Origin: Lentibacillus populi
GTDB lineage: Bacteria > Bacillota > Bacilli > Bacillales > Amphibacillaceae
Direction of reading: 5' to 3'
DNA: 64,000 bases
Assembly: GCA_014642895.1 (NCBI GenBank)
Contig: BMJD01000002.1
Location: forward strand, 1 to 64,000
How positions within the stretch are numbered: the first letter of the stretch is position 1; every line of letters starts with the position of its first letter. The notes under the pieces were generated by a model that saw nothing but the letters and a program-made list of their open reading frames with translations, was not told the DNA's origin and searched no databases. Shown in pieces: positions 1 to 9,821 of this stretch. The translations under genes and the position numbers were made by a program.

Positions 1-89
1 AGAGGAATTGCCCTCAAGTCTGGCTTAGTAAGGTGGAAAACCCTGAAACCCGAGGACAAGAAGGCAATATCTAACTCCTGTTTTCTACT

Positions 90-854
90 CTACTTCTGGC
101 GAAACAAAACCATCCATTCATCGATCGCAAATGATTGCACATGAGCTTCTTTTCGTTCAACCTGAAAATATTCTTGAATTTCTTCTGCAGCATTCAGTAA
201 ATACTTTTCTACCCTGTCCATTTCTGTATCTGAATCCAAGGTTCGTGCTACCCATTCTCGAAACGGCAATCGTTTCTTCCTGCGTTTCTCCTTAACAATC
301 TGTAAACATTGTCTGTTAAAAATGGTTGTCCATTCAGCAATTGTCCGTGATCGTACATGGCTGTAATCCCGCATTTTCTCTAATGTATTGTTAAACTGAT
401 CAAGGGATGTATTTTCTGGTGCAATATTATCGATGAAAAGAAATTGTCCGTCTGGCCTTAACACGCGGGCGACTTCTGCAACAAACTTGTCCGGATCCGG
501 AAAGTGGTGTGCCGCGATTCTGCACGTAACAATATCGAACATGTCATTAGCAAACGGCAAATCCTCAGCATCAGCAACGGTAAACGTTATATTTTCACAG
601 GATTGTAAATGCTTTGCCGTATTCCGCAACATCTCTTCTGTCAGATCAGTAGCAATAACTTCGTTTACGTGTGCTGCCAATTGTTTTGCAACATGTCCGC
701 CACCTGTAGCAATATCAAGTGCTATCATGTCTGGGGCAAGCTTTAGCCACTCGATCATGTTAACTAAATCATTCCCGTTTGCATGTGTAGAACTGTTGAT
801 ATAGGCGTCTTTGTTTTTTGAAAATACCTGTTTTACATAATCCTTTTCACGCAT
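90..854 (-). CDS. Class I SAM-dependent methyltransferase
   Basis: This 254-residue protein is a UbiE/class I-type methyltransferase. The SAM-binding motif I, LDIATGGGHVAKQL, lies at residues 46-59, followed by an acidic strand and an AEDLPF-type motif near residue 95 and a VLRPDGQFLF motif near residue 132. Such enzymes transfer a methyl group from S-adenosylmethionine to a small molecule in the cytoplasm, and the substrate cannot be read from the sequence. The ATG start is supported by a strong GGAGGAGAG ribosome site. It is transcribed away from the LysR regulator next door, and that regulator may control it (inference). Confidence 0.85.
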   Translation of the reverse strand: MREKDYVKQVFSKNKDAYINSSTHANGNDLVNMIEWLKLAPDMIALDIATGGGHVAKQLAAHVNEVIATDLTEEMLRNTAKHLQSCENITFTVADAEDLPFANDMFDIVTCRIAAHHFPDPDKFVAEVARVLRPDGQFLFIDNIAPENTSLDQFNNTLEKMRDYSHVRSRTIAEWTTIFNRQCLQIVKEKRRKKRLPFREWVARTLDSDTEMDRVEKYLLNAAEEIQEYFQVERKEAHVQSFAIDEWMVLFRQK

Positions 855-971
855 GTGGCTCTCCTCCAGTATATTTTGTTACCTTAATCATATGCTTTCT
901 AATGCAATAAGTAAAATACTAGTTTATAATCAAAAGTAATAATAAATACTTATTCAACGGAGGACATCTAC

Positions 972-1832
972 ATGAAGATCGATGATTATGCCTTATTACT
1001 TAAATTGCATGAGATTGGAACGATTCGCGGGACGGCAAAGGCCATTCTAATTTCACAGCCTGCAGTTACCCAGCGGCTTAAATATATCGAGGAATATTTC
1101 GGTCAAACGATTTTTATCCGTACATCTAAAAGTTTGGTTCTGACCCCTGCCGGTGAAATCATTATCGAGCATGCGAAAGGTGTTATGGAACGGGAGGAAG
1201 TGTTGAAAAATCAACTGGCACAATCAAGTGACGATGTACAAGGAACGATCTCAATTGCTTGTTCGTCCCTGATCAGTCAGCGTTTTTTGCCGGCTATTTT
1301 AGCACAATTCACCCGTGCCTATCCTAAAGTTGCAATTGACCTTGTGACAGGTTTAAGTGAGGATATCAAGCGTGATCACAAGAATTACCATGTATGTATT
1401 ATTCGTGGCGAAACATTTAAGGAATCAACGTGCAAACGATTGTTTGACGATCCATTATACATTTTCGATACAGAGCCTTTTCCTGACAATAAATTGAAAG
1501 AACGTCCATTGATTTCGTTTAAAAGTGATGATAGTATGCACGAGTCTGTTGACAACTGGCTTTATTATCATCAGGATCAAATCAAACCATTAAAGACGAT
1601 CACAGTGGATCAGATTGAGACATGTAAACAGTTTATGAAAGAAGGATTAGGGATGGCTGTACTGCCTGAAAGCGTCTCAGATAAAATGATGGATGAATAT
1701 CCCCATATCCCGTTGAAATTAAATGGAGAAAGTGTAACGCGGGATACCTGGATATGCTACCAGGAAGGCGTACGGAAATTACCTCAGGTTGATCGGTTCA
1801 TTCAAACTATTATTGATAAAACATTTCTTTAG
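972..1832 (+). CDS. LysR-family transcriptional regulator
   Basis: The protein has 286 residues, a normal length for the family. A winged helix-turn-helix at about residues 5-62 carries the typical GTIRGTAKAILISQPAVTQR pattern. A periplasmic-binding-protein-like effector domain fills the rest. LysR proteins usually bind the intergenic DNA between themselves and a divergent target, here the methyltransferase gene 117 bp away. The ATG follows an ACGGAGGA ribosome site at the expected distance. The effector is unknown. Confidence 0.88.
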   Translation: MKIDDYALLLKLHEIGTIRGTAKAILISQPAVTQRLKYIEEYFGQTIFIRTSKSLVLTPAGEIIIEHAKGVMEREEVLKNQLAQSSDDVQGTISIACSSLISQRFLPAILAQFTRAYPKVAIDLVTGLSEDIKRDHKNYHVCIIRGETFKESTCKRLFDDPLYIFDTEPFPDNKLKERPLISFKSDDSMHESVDNWLYYHQDQIKPLKTITVDQIETCKQFMKEGLGMAVLPESVSDKMMDEYPHIPLKLNGESVTRDTWICYQEGVRKLPQVDRFIQTIIDKTFL

Positions 1833-1861
1833 TTTGATAGGGTTGTCTTGTTGTGTGACTG

Positions 1862-2135
1862 AACATGGGCGAAATCAATAGTAAAAGCGGGATCATCAAT
1901 AGAAATCGAGAGAACATCAATAATAAAAGCGGGAACATCAACAGAAATTGAGAGAACATCAACAGTAAAAGCGGAATCATCAATAGAAATCGAGAGAACA
2001 TCAACAGTAAAAGCGGAATCATCAATAGAAATCGAGAGAACATCAACAGTAAAAGCGGAAACATCAACAGAAATCGAATGGACATCGACAGTAAAAGCAG
2101 AAACATCAACACAAATCGAACATCAATAATAAATT
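1862..2135. repeat. 21-bp tandem repeat tract (paired as 42-bp units), locus 1
   Basis: About thirteen imperfect 21-bp units alternate between an ACATCAACAGTAAAAGCGG form and an ATCATCAATAGAAATCGAG form, which gives a 42-bp super-period. The period is a multiple of three, so several frames stay partly open on both strands, but none has a convincing start or ribosome site. I treat it as an intergenic repeat. A second tract with the same period and a related core lies at 24115-24390. It fills most of the gene-free stretch between the LysR gene and ohr. Confidence 0.85.
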
Positions 2136-2222
2136 CGAAACATCTCTTGCACAACCCAAAGGTTTAACAGCTTGTATTTTGAGGAACAAATAACTATAAA
2201 CATGTAAAGGAGTGTTCCAATA

Positions 2223-2645
2223 ATGAGCAATGTACTATTTACCGCAAGCGCAACAGCAAAGAATGGACGTGATGGACATGTGAAGTCTGATGATGGTTTA
2301 ATTGATTTAAAATTGGTAAATCCGGCAAAAAACAAAGAAGATAAAGGGTCGAACCCGGAGCAGCTATTTGCAGCAGCATATTCCGCTTGTTTTGACGGAG
2401 CGCTGAATCTTGTTGCATCCAAGCAAAATAAGAAAATTGATTCAGAGACAAACGCGGAGGTCAGTTTTTGCAAAGATCCGGCAGATAATGGATTTAAAAT
2501 TGCGGTTACGTTAAATATTAAGATAAAAGGTGTTAACCCTGAAGATGCTCAGCAGCTAGCGGAAGATGCGCATCAAGCTTGTCCGTATTCAAAAGCTACT
2601 AGAGGAAACATAGAGGTCACCTTAAATCCTGAAGCTGTTGAATAA
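2223..2645 (+). CDS. ohr: Ohr/OsmC-type organic hydroperoxide reductase
   Basis: This 140-residue protein belongs to the Ohr branch of the OsmC family. These thiol peroxidases reduce organic hydroperoxides to alcohols in the cytoplasm, using a reactive cysteine pair and lipoyl-type reductants. Both expected cysteines are present: C56 in AAAYSACFDGAL and C120 in HQACPYSKATRGNI. The N-terminal half contains the typical VLFTASATAKNGRDG start. The ATG follows an AAAGGAG site at good spacing. No adjacent OhrR repressor gene is seen. Confidence 0.9.
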   Translation: MSNVLFTASATAKNGRDGHVKSDDGLIDLKLVNPAKNKEDKGSNPEQLFAAAYSACFDGALNLVASKQNKKIDSETNAEVSFCKDPADNGFKIAVTLNIKIKGVNPEDAQQLAEDAHQACPYSKATRGNIEVTLNPEAVE

Positions 2646-2776
2646 AGAATGACATGCTGTGGCGCTGCAGGTAGCGCACTCTAATTAGGAGCGGGCTTAA
2701 ACTCCAAAGTTCCGCGTTCACTGGCTTGGACTGCGTGCTTGTTCAGGCTGGATCCATTCAACAAATACCAAAAGAA

Positions 2777-2813
2777 AAACGGATGATCTTGGTGAGGATC
2801 ATCCGTTTTTCTT
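2777..2813. terminator. Bidirectional terminator between ohr and rqcH
   Basis: The inverted repeat GGATGATC / GATCATCC has an 8-nt loop, a T-run on the plus side and an A-run on the other, so it can end transcripts from both strands. The rqcH stop codon lies inside the stem. Confidence 0.85.
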
Positions 2814-4514
2814 TTTACGCAATTTCTCAACAATTGCTTTATCTGGTGTGACAAAAAGTGTTTTCTGATTATCATAGGTAACATAACCAGGCTTAGCACC
2901 GTTTGGTTTCTTGACATGGCGAATCGTTGTATAATCAACTGGCACGGAAGATGATTGCTGTGATTTACTGAAATAAGCAGCTATTTGTGCCGCCTCCAGC
3001 AATGTCTCTTCACTTGGTGTGCGGCTGCGGATAATAACGTGTGACCCGGGTATATCCTTCGTGTGCAGCCAAATGTCATCACGGTGTGCGACCCTGGTTG
3101 TAACATATTCATTCTGCTTATTGTTTTTCCCGACAAGAATTTCTGTACCGTCAGAAGATACATATTCTTCCGGTTGAGGTTTACCTTGCTTTTTCTGTTT
3201 TCTCTGCTGCCGTTGTTTTTTTAAGTAGCCCTCGTCACGAAGCTCATCACGTATTTCCTCTATATCCGCTTCACGGGCGGTGTCAAGTTGCTGCAACAAC
3301 TGATCTAAATAGGCAATTTCCTCATTTGTTTTGACCATTTCCTTTTCCACCATACGTTTGGAGGTTTTCAGCTTTTGGTACGTTTTAAAAAAGCTTTGGG
3401 CATTTTCACTCGGTGTCTTGTTCGGATTAAGATCGATTATTAAACTGTTTTGTTCCGGGTCGTAATAATCAATGACGGAAACGGATGCATCCCCAGGTTT
3501 TACCATGTGCATGTTCGCTGTCAATAATTCCCCGAGCCGCTGAAATTTTTCAGCACCTTCAGCCTTTTTCATTGTTTTCGCATGCTTTTTCAGCTTGCGT
3601 TCATTTTTGTCTTTTTCATTTTTGATAAATCGGTATAAGTCCTTTGCCTGTTGTTTGACCCGGTCACGCTCAGCCTTTCCCGAAAAAAATGTATCGAGCA
3701 TGGAATTGGTTGTCGAAAATAATTCTTCTTTACCCTGGAAGGACGTGATCGGAAGTACATGAAAGTCTTCTTTTTTCCCTTGATAAATTGCCGGTGTATA
3801 GTTGTTTGTTTTGAGCAATTCCTGAATAGCAATAAACTTTTCCTTATATATTTTTGCCGAACCTAGTCTTGCCTGATGAACGATTTCGCTGGCAATGAGT
3901 GGGGAAAAGCCGACAAGTGTTTGCACAATTTGCTTCTCTAGTTTACCAGTATTAAAATCGAGTTTTTTGATAAAATTTTCCCCGTCAATTTCAAGGGGAT
4001 TTGCTTTATTTTGTTCAGGTGGTAGCTTATACGTCTGTCCAGGCAGAATAGTTCGATAGCGATTTTGCGCGGCCGAGACGTGTTTCAAGCTATCGATGAT
4101 ATGCCCTTTTTCCTTATCAACCAGCATGACATTACTGTGTTTGCCCATTAATTCAATAACCAAGGACTTACGTGTTAGATCACCGATTTCATTGCGCGTC
4201 TTTATCGTGAAGGTTACAATCCGTTCCATGCCATATTGGTTAATGGCTTCGATCGTCGCTCCCGACAGGTGTTTGCGGAGCAGCATACAAAACATCGGCG
4301 GTTCTTTCGGATTTTTGTAATCATCATCGGTCAGGTGAAATCGTGCATATGTCGGATGTATCGATAATAATAATGTATGGTTTATACCTTGGCTGCGAAC
4401 CGTTAAAACAAGTTCCGTCATCGTAGGTTGATAAATTTTTGTTATTTTTCCTGGTATAATTTTTGCGTTTAGCTCGTCCGTTACTGCCCTTGTAACAATT
4501 CCATCAAATGGCAT
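2799..4514 (-). CDS. rqcH: RqcH, ribosome-associated quality control (NFACT) protein
   Basis: The 571-residue protein is the Rqc2/RqcH homologue (B. subtilis YloA). It binds obstructed 50S subunits and directs Ala tailing of stalled nascent chains. The N-terminal NFACT-N half starts MPFDGIVTRAVTDEL, a long Lys/Glu-rich coiled coil follows at about residues 285-430, and the C-terminal NFACT-R domain carries VGKNNKQNEYVTT and DIWLHTKDIPGSHVII. Length is normal. Its position beside the Ca2+ ATPase, in divergent orientation, matches the yloA-yloB neighbourhood. Older annotations call this a fibronectin-binding protein. Confidence 0.93.
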   Translation of the reverse strand: MPFDGIVTRAVTDELNAKIIPGKITKIYQPTMTELVLTVRSQGINHTLLLSIHPTYARFHLTDDDYKNPKEPPMFCMLLRKHLSGATIEAINQYGMERIVTFTIKTRNEIGDLTRKSLVIELMGKHSNVMLVDKEKGHIIDSLKHVSAAQNRYRTILPGQTYKLPPEQNKANPLEIDGENFIKKLDFNTGKLEKQIVQTLVGFSPLIASEIVHQARLGSAKIYKEKFIAIQELLKTNNYTPAIYQGKKEDFHVLPITSFQGKEELFSTTNSMLDTFFSGKAERDRVKQQAKDLYRFIKNEKDKNERKLKKHAKTMKKAEGAEKFQRLGELLTANMHMVKPGDASVSVIDYYDPEQNSLIIDLNPNKTPSENAQSFFKTYQKLKTSKRMVEKEMVKTNEEIAYLDQLLQQLDTAREADIEEIRDELRDEGYLKKQRQQRKQKKQGKPQPEEYVSSDGTEILVGKNNKQNEYVTTRVAHRDDIWLHTKDIPGSHVIIRSRTPSEETLLEAAQIAAYFSKSQQSSSVPVDYTTIRHVKKPNGAKPGYVTYDNQKTLFVTPDKAIVEKLRKKKNG

Positions 4515-4642
4515 ACGATCACCTCTTTAATGCAATTATAGCATTTTTCCGGTCAAGTCTGCATAGAAATGAATAATGGTTTTACATGTACAAGCATTGT
4601 GCAGTGTAAAAATGAGTGCAGGTGAATGTGGAGGAATGCGGT

Positions 4643-7294
4643 ATGAAATGGTATCAATTGGACGTAGATCAAGTAGCGGAAAAATTAAATGTGACAATGG
4701 ATAACGGTTTGCCTGTCAAGCAAGTAGCCGATCGTCGCAAAAAATTCGGTGCCAATGTACTGGAAGAGGAAAAAAGCACGCCACGGTGGCTACTGTTTCT
4801 TAAACAATTCCAAGATTTCATGGTAATTGTGTTACTTGCGGCAACATTGATTGCTGGACTATTAGGTGAGTTTGTCGACGCCATCGCGATTATGGTAATT
4901 GTCCTTGTCAATGGTTTTATCGGCTATTTCCAAGAGCAAAAGGCGGAAAAATCACTAGCCAAATTAAAGGAATTATCTGCACCAATTGCAACCGTCCTGC
5001 GTGATCGTGAATGGATAAAAGTGCCGTCACAAGAGATTGTTGTCGGTGATGTTATCCGGCTTTCAAGCGGTGACAGGATTCCAGCTGATGTTCGAATTAT
5101 CAAATCAATTGGCATGGAGGCAGAGGAGTCAGCATTAACTGGGGAATCACTGCCGGTTATGAAGCATACGAACGGGATTTCCAGGGATCATGTAGACCCG
5201 CAGGACCAAAGCAATATGGCATTTATGGGAACGCTAATAACAAGAGGATCTGCAACGGGGATTGTTGTTGGGACGGGCATGAATACGGTAATGGGACAAA
5301 TCGCTTCCTTGATGGTGAAAACGAAAAAAATAACAACCCCATTGGAAAATAAGCTTGCAGAACTCGGAAAAATCCTCATTTTTGTTGCATTGGCTTTAAC
5401 GGCATTAGTAGTCGTTGTAGGTGTTTATCAGGGGCACCCAGTTTATAATATGTTTTTGGCCGGTGTATCTCTAGCAGTTGCGGCAATTCCGGAAGGGCTG
5501 CCGGCGATAGTAACAGTTGCCTTATCATTAGGTGTGCAGCGGATGATCCGGAAAAAGGCAATCGTCCGGAAGCTCTCAGCTGTTGAGACATTAGGATGTG
5601 CGTCCGTTATTTGTTCCGATAAAACAGGGACGATGACGGAAAATCAAATGACCGTTAAAGAAATTTACTTGAATGGCAAGCATTTATATGTTACTGGTGA
5701 CGGCTATGATATTCGTGGTGATTATTTTCTCAATAAAACAAAGGTCAACGAAACATTCCCAAATTTGCAATCCATGCTGTTATATGGCATGCTGTGCAAT
5801 CACGCTGAATTACATGTTAAAAAAGGGAAATATTATGTTGACGGGGATCCGACTGACGGCGCGTTGCTGGTTGCGGCTCGAAAAATCGGTTTAAAGCCGG
5901 AGCACAACGAATACCGTATTGTGAAAGAAATTCCGTTTGATTCCGATCGCAAACGCATGAGTGTCATTATCGAGGATAACAATAAACGGCGCTTTGTGGT
6001 TACAAAGGGCGCACCCGATGTTTTACTGCCGAGATCTTCGTTTTTCATGGGTGAAGACGGCAGGAAATTGCTGAAAAAAGAAGATAAAAGCCATATTGAT
6101 CATGCTATCAATCAAATGGCCGAAAAAGCATTGCGGACAATTGCCATTGCTATGAAGCCTTTGTCCAAGCAGGATGCACTGGACACTACGTTTATCGAAA
6201 ATGATTTGACGTTTATTGGTCTGTACGGGATGATTGATCCGCCGCGCAAGGAAGTAAGAGCGGCAATTGCAGAATGCAGAAATGCAGGAATCAAGACGGT
6301 CATGATAACAGGCGATCATGTCAAAACGGCAAGGGCGATCGCTGAAAATTTACAACTGCTGCCTGAGAACGGTCTAGTATTGGATGGAAATCAATTAAAT
6401 CAAATGTCAACGGATGAATTACGGGAAGTGATCGACCAGGTTTATGTTTTTGCCAGGGTAACCCCGGAACATAAATTAAAGATTGTCAATGCATTTCAGG
6501 AAAAAGGGCATATTGTAGCAATGACCGGTGACGGGGTAAATGATGCCCCGGCAATTAAGGCAAGTGATATCGGAATTAGCATGGGACAAAGTGGTACAGA
6601 TGTAACGAAAGAAGCTTCGTCGCTCGTATTAATGGATGATAATTTTGCAACAATAAAAGCTGCGATAAATGAAGGGCGAAACATTTATGAAAATATTCGC
6701 AAATTCATTCGTTATTTGCTGGCATCCAACGTTGGTGAAATTCTCGTAATGTTGTTTGCGATGCTGCTGGCGTTACCATTACCGCTTGTACCTGTACAAA
6801 TATTATGGGTAAACCTGGTCACAGATGGGCTGCCGGCGATGGCGCTAGGACTTGATAAGCCGGAGGAAGATGTGATGCGGCGGGCACCACGCAGCCCAAG
6901 GGAAGGTGTGTTTGCCAGAGGACTTGGGTTTAAAATTGTCAGCAGGGGTATAGTAATCGGCCTTGTGACGTTGCTTGCCTTTATGCTGACCTATCAGAAT
7001 GATCCGGATAATCTTGTCTATGGGCAAACGATCGCTTTTACAACATTGGTCATGGCTCAGCTTATTCATGTATTTGATTGCCGCAGTGAACATTCGGTCT
7101 TTACCCGGAATCCATTTGAAAATATGTATTTGGTTTTAGCCGTCATTTCGTCCTTATTGCTGCTCCTCGTTGTTATCTATTTTGAACCATTACAAGTTGT
7201 CTTCCATACGACATTTTTGAGTTTGCGAGATTGGCTGCTTATCATTGTCTTTAGTTCATTACCGACGGTTTTGTTTGGCTTTACAAAAAAATAG
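4643..7294 (+). CDS. Calcium-transporting P-type ATPase (YloB type)
   Basis: The 883-residue P-type ATPase pumps cations, probably Ca2+, across the cytoplasmic membrane. The phosphorylation motif DKTGTMTENQ starts at about residue 326, the actuator motif TGESLPV is near residue 170, and the hinge motif TGDGVNDAPA is near residue 630. PEGLPA in the fourth membrane helix is typical of the Ca2+ subfamily. The reading frame extends to a GTG at 4616, but the GGAGG site at about 4630 points to the ATG at 4643 (MKWYQLD). It is homologous to B. subtilis YloB and is followed by a terminator hairpin. Confidence 0.92.
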   Translation: MKWYQLDVDQVAEKLNVTMDNGLPVKQVADRRKKFGANVLEEEKSTPRWLLFLKQFQDFMVIVLLAATLIAGLLGEFVDAIAIMVIVLVNGFIGYFQEQKAEKSLAKLKELSAPIATVLRDREWIKVPSQEIVVGDVIRLSSGDRIPADVRIIKSIGMEAEESALTGESLPVMKHTNGISRDHVDPQDQSNMAFMGTLITRGSATGIVVGTGMNTVMGQIASLMVKTKKITTPLENKLAELGKILIFVALALTALVVVVGVYQGHPVYNMFLAGVSLAVAAIPEGLPAIVTVALSLGVQRMIRKKAIVRKLSAVETLGCASVICSDKTGTMTENQMTVKEIYLNGKHLYVTGDGYDIRGDYFLNKTKVNETFPNLQSMLLYGMLCNHAELHVKKGKYYVDGDPTDGALLVAARKIGLKPEHNEYRIVKEIPFDSDRKRMSVIIEDNNKRRFVVTKGAPDVLLPRSSFFMGEDGRKLLKKEDKSHIDHAINQMAEKALRTIAIAMKPLSKQDALDTTFIENDLTFIGLYGMIDPPRKEVRAAIAECRNAGIKTVMITGDHVKTARAIAENLQLLPENGLVLDGNQLNQMSTDELREVIDQVYVFARVTPEHKLKIVNAFQEKGHIVAMTGDGVNDAPAIKASDIGISMGQSGTDVTKEASSLVLMDDNFATIKAAINEGRNIYENIRKFIRYLLASNVGEILVMLFAMLLALPLPLVPVQILWVNLVTDGLPAMALGLDKPEEDVMRRAPRSPREGVFARGLGFKIVSRGIVIGLVTLLAFMLTYQNDPDNLVYGQTIAFTTLVMAQLIHVFDCRSEHSVFTRNPFENMYLVLAVISSLLLLLVVIYFEPLQVVFHTTFLSLRDWLLIIVFSSLPTVLFGFTKK

Positions 7295-7304
7295 AATTTA
7301 TCAC

Positions 7305-7338
7305 AGCTTCTGCTATTTTATTTGCGGAAGCTTTTCAT
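7305..7338 (+). terminator. Rho-independent terminator after the Ca2+ ATPase gene
   Basis: The stem AGCTTCTGC / GCGGAAGCT is followed by a T-rich tail, 11 bases after the stop codon. Confidence 0.75.
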
Positions 7339-7396
7339 TTTTCCCTGATCACTGCTATAATTAGAGAGTTAAACGAATGTAATGGATGTGGTAAGT

Positions 7397-8278
7397 ATGG
7401 TAAGAAGCATGACGGGGTATGGAAGAGATGTGGTCCATATCGGGAAAACAACGGTAACTGTTGAAATCAAAAGTGTTAACCATCGTTTCCTTGATTTTAA
7501 TATCAAGATTCCGCACACCCTTTTACTTTTGGAAGAGAAAATAAAAGAAATTGTTCGCTCCTTTTTTAACCGGGGACGAATTGAATTGTATATAAGTGTG
7601 GATGGGGAAGGTTTTGCGCAAAACATACTCGAAACCGATTGGAAATTGCTGGATCAATATATGGGCCAGCTTCAGCAAGTGAAGGAACGCTACCAGTTAA
7701 CTGGCGAAATTCCAATGAGTACGCTTTTATCAATTCCCGAATTGTTTTCGGTCCGGCAGACTGCAGAACAGTCTGAGTTAGAGCTTGATATGGTTATAAA
7801 AAGTATTGAAGCTGCCTGTGTACAAGTTAAACAAATGCGTGAGAATGAGGGAGAAAAGCTGCTTACAGATATAGTTGCCCGCATGAACATCATCAGGGAA
7901 TTGGTTTCCTCTTTAAAAACACGCAGAGAACACGTCATCGATGAATATCGGGAACGAATCAGTGCGCGCATAGAGGATCATTTGGATGGGGCAATGGATA
8001 TAGATAAAAGCCGTTTGTACCAGGAAATCGCCCTGTTGGCGGAAAAAGGGGATATTACCGAGGAAATTACAAGATTAGGAAGCCATATCGATCAATTTTT
8101 TACAACAATTGAAAAGGATGGGCAAGTCGGCCGGAGACTGGATTTCATCCTGCAGGAAATGCATCGTGAAACAAATACAATCGGCTCCAAATCTACAGAT
8201 CCCAAAATAAGCGAATGGGTTGTATCGATAAAAAGTGAATTGGAGAAAATGAAAGAACAAGTGCAAAATATAGAGTAA
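7397..8278 (+). CDS. yicC: YicC family endoribonuclease-like protein
   Basis: The protein has 293 residues and begins MVRSMTGYGRD, the signature of the YicC/YloC family. The C-terminal DUF1732 block contains DKSRLYQEIALLAEKGDITE and QEMHRETNTIGSKS. E. coli YicC is reported as an endoribonuclease that affects small-RNA turnover, and the Bacillus role is less clear. An in-frame ATG exists 15 bases upstream at 7382, but family alignment from memory favours 7397. Position between yloB and remA is conserved in Bacilli. Confidence 0.88.
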   Translation: MVRSMTGYGRDVVHIGKTTVTVEIKSVNHRFLDFNIKIPHTLLLLEEKIKEIVRSFFNRGRIELYISVDGEGFAQNILETDWKLLDQYMGQLQQVKERYQLTGEIPMSTLLSIPELFSVRQTAEQSELELDMVIKSIEAACVQVKQMRENEGEKLLTDIVARMNIIRELVSSLKTRREHVIDEYRERISARIEDHLDGAMDIDKSRLYQEIALLAEKGDITEEITRLGSHIDQFFTTIEKDGQVGRRLDFILQEMHRETNTIGSKSTDPKISEWVVSIKSELEKMKEQVQNIE

Positions 8279-8593
8279 TCGCTTGTTTTTGCATTTCTTT
8301 TTTCCTATACATATAATAGATAGTAGTAATAGTGGTGTTCAAATGTCGCTGAATCTGAGTCTTGAAGGTCGAGGCGGCGCAGCTGCTGAGTACAGGAAGT
8401 GCTGACTTCTGCTGTTAGGGCGGTTTTAGCAGAAGATTCTTTACCGCAAACGCCTTAGTTCACCGCTTTTTATTTGGTGACTTCTTGAACATCCTCTATA
8501 AGTGTAGACGGAATGCAGTAGTCATGGGTAGCGCCCGGTACGTCAGATCCTCATCCGAATCGGACGCTGCTTGAATTTTAAGGGGGAACCAGT
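8279..8593. other. Structured, GC-richer spacer between yicC and remA
   Basis: This 315-base stretch holds no convincing gene. It contains a hairpin with arms CTTCTGCT / AGCAGAAG at about 8405-8438 and a second pair, TTCACCGC / GGTGACTTCTTGAAC, near 8458-8490. The base composition is richer in G+C than the flanks. It may be an intergenic element or a leader RNA for the remA-gmk-rpoZ genes; nothing recognisable matched a known riboswitch. Confidence 0.4.
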
Positions 8594-8854
8594 TTGAGTT
8601 TACGACTAATTAACATTGGATTTGGCAATGTTGTTTCTGCTAATAGAATTATTTCTATTGTTTCACCAGAATCAGCGCCAATAAAACGGATTATTACCGT
8701 TGCACGTGATAATAATAAGTTAGTAGATGCAACGTACGGACGTCGGACAAGAGCTGTCATCATTACCGACAGTGATCACGTCGTGTTATCTGCAGTTCAG
8801 CCGGAAACAGTAGGGCAGCGCGTATTAAGCCATGAAGAAGATTCGGATGAATAA
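8594..8854 (+). CDS. remA: RemA, extracellular matrix regulator
   Basis: This 86-residue DUF370 protein (YlzA) is a DNA-binding activator of biofilm matrix and osmoprotection genes in B. subtilis. The signature is very clear: [19 protein letters not shown] and [13 protein letters not shown]. The start is TTG, set by an AAGGGGGAA ribosome site 6-7 bases upstream. It sits directly before gmk and rpoZ, as in B. subtilis. Confidence 0.95.
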   Translation: MSLRLINIGFGNVVSANRIISIVSPESAPIKRIITVARDNNKLVDATYGRRTRAVIITDSDHVVLSAVQPETVGQRVLSHEEDSDE

Positions 8855-8872
8855 AACGGGAGGTTAGCTGTT

Positions 8873-9493
8873 TTGATAGAAGAGAAAGGGATTTTATTTG
8901 TTCTTTCCGGTCCCTCAGGTGTTGGGAAGGGTACAGTGAGAAAAGAGCTGTTTCAACATGATACAGCATTAAGATATTCGATCTCGATGACAACCAGGGA
9001 GAAAAGGCAAGGTGAAACAGATGGTGTCGATTATTTTTATAAAACAAATGAAGAATTTGAATCATTAATTGCCCAAAACAAGTTATTGGAATATGCTAAA
9101 TATGTCAATAATTATTATGGTACACCACGGGATTATGTGGAAAAGACATTAGCAGAAGGGCATGATGTTTTCCTGGAAATTGAAGTGCAAGGCGCATTAC
9201 AGGTTAAGGAAAACTTCCCGGAAGGTGTGTTCATCTTTTTATTCCCGCCAAGCTTGGAGGAATTAAAGAACCGGATCGTGAATCGTGGCACGGAAACGGA
9301 AGAATTAGTGTTAAACCGGCTAAAAGCAGCGAGAGACGAAATTGAAATGATGGATGCCTATGATTATGTTGTCGTAAATGATCAGATCAAACATGCAGTA
9401 GCCAAGGTGAAATCGATCATTCAAAGTGAACACTGTAAACGGGAACGGATTGCGAAACAATATAAGCAGCTATTGGAGGATGATATAAAATGA
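8873..9493 (+). CDS. gmk: Guanylate kinase
   Basis: The 206-residue enzyme phosphorylates GMP to GDP with ATP in purine nucleotide synthesis. The P-loop GPSGVGKGT lies at residues 13-21. The GMP-binding segment includes [19 protein letters not shown]. The start is TTG with a GGGAGG site upstream. Its stop codon overlaps the start of rpoZ, indicating coupled translation. Confidence 0.95.
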   Translation: MIEEKGILFVLSGPSGVGKGTVRKELFQHDTALRYSISMTTREKRQGETDGVDYFYKTNEEFESLIAQNKLLEYAKYVNNYYGTPRDYVEKTLAEGHDVFLEIEVQGALQVKENFPEGVFIFLFPPSLEELKNRIVNRGTETEELVLNRLKAARDEIEMMDAYDYVVVNDQIKHAVAKVKSIIQSEHCKRERIAKQYKQLLEDDIK

Positions 9494-9684
9494 TGTTAGA
9501 GCCATCAATTGACGCACTACAGGGAAAGATTAAATCAAAATATACACTTGTTACTTTATCGGCAAGACGTGCAAGAGAGATGCGCCATGCAAAAAACTGT
9601 CAGGTGGAAAATCCAAAATCTGAAAAATATGTCGGCATGGCACTTGAAGAAATTCTGGCAGAAAAATTATTTGTTAAGGAATAA
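9490..9684 (+). CDS. rpoZ: RNA polymerase omega subunit
   Basis: This 64-residue protein carries the omega signature [14 protein letters not shown]. Omega helps assemble and stabilise the beta-prime subunit of RNA polymerase. The start ATG overlaps the gmk stop by 4 bases; a second ATG follows immediately and could be used. A strong terminator follows the gene. Confidence 0.93.
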   Translation: MMLEPSIDALQGKIKSKYTLVTLSARRAREMRHAKNCQVENPKSEKYVGMALEEILAEKLFVKE

Positions 9685-9706
9685 TCCTCTCAGACAACTC
9701 GGGTCC

Positions 9707-9745
9707 AATACCCTCGCATTATTTTGGCGAGGGTATTATTATTTG
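9707..9745 (+). terminator. Rho-independent terminator after rpoZ
   Basis: The perfect 11-bp stem AATACCCTCGC / GCGAGGGTATT has a 9-nt loop and is followed by a T-rich stretch. It ends the remA-gmk-rpoZ unit. Confidence 0.88.
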
Positions 9746-9821
9746 TTTTATACTTGCTTGATTATGTATGATTGAAATGAGTTATACAATGCAGATCGAA
9801 ACCGGAAAGGCGGTAATAGAA

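Noticed and set aside
1862..2135. CRISPR array
   Set aside because: Tandem contiguous 21/42-bp units without spacers; no cas genes in the window.
1810..2154. Minus-strand open frame of 114 codons across the repeat tract, rich in Leu, Met and Phe
   Set aside because: It is open only because the repeat period is a multiple of three; there is no ribosome site, and the hydrophobic pattern follows from the repeat.
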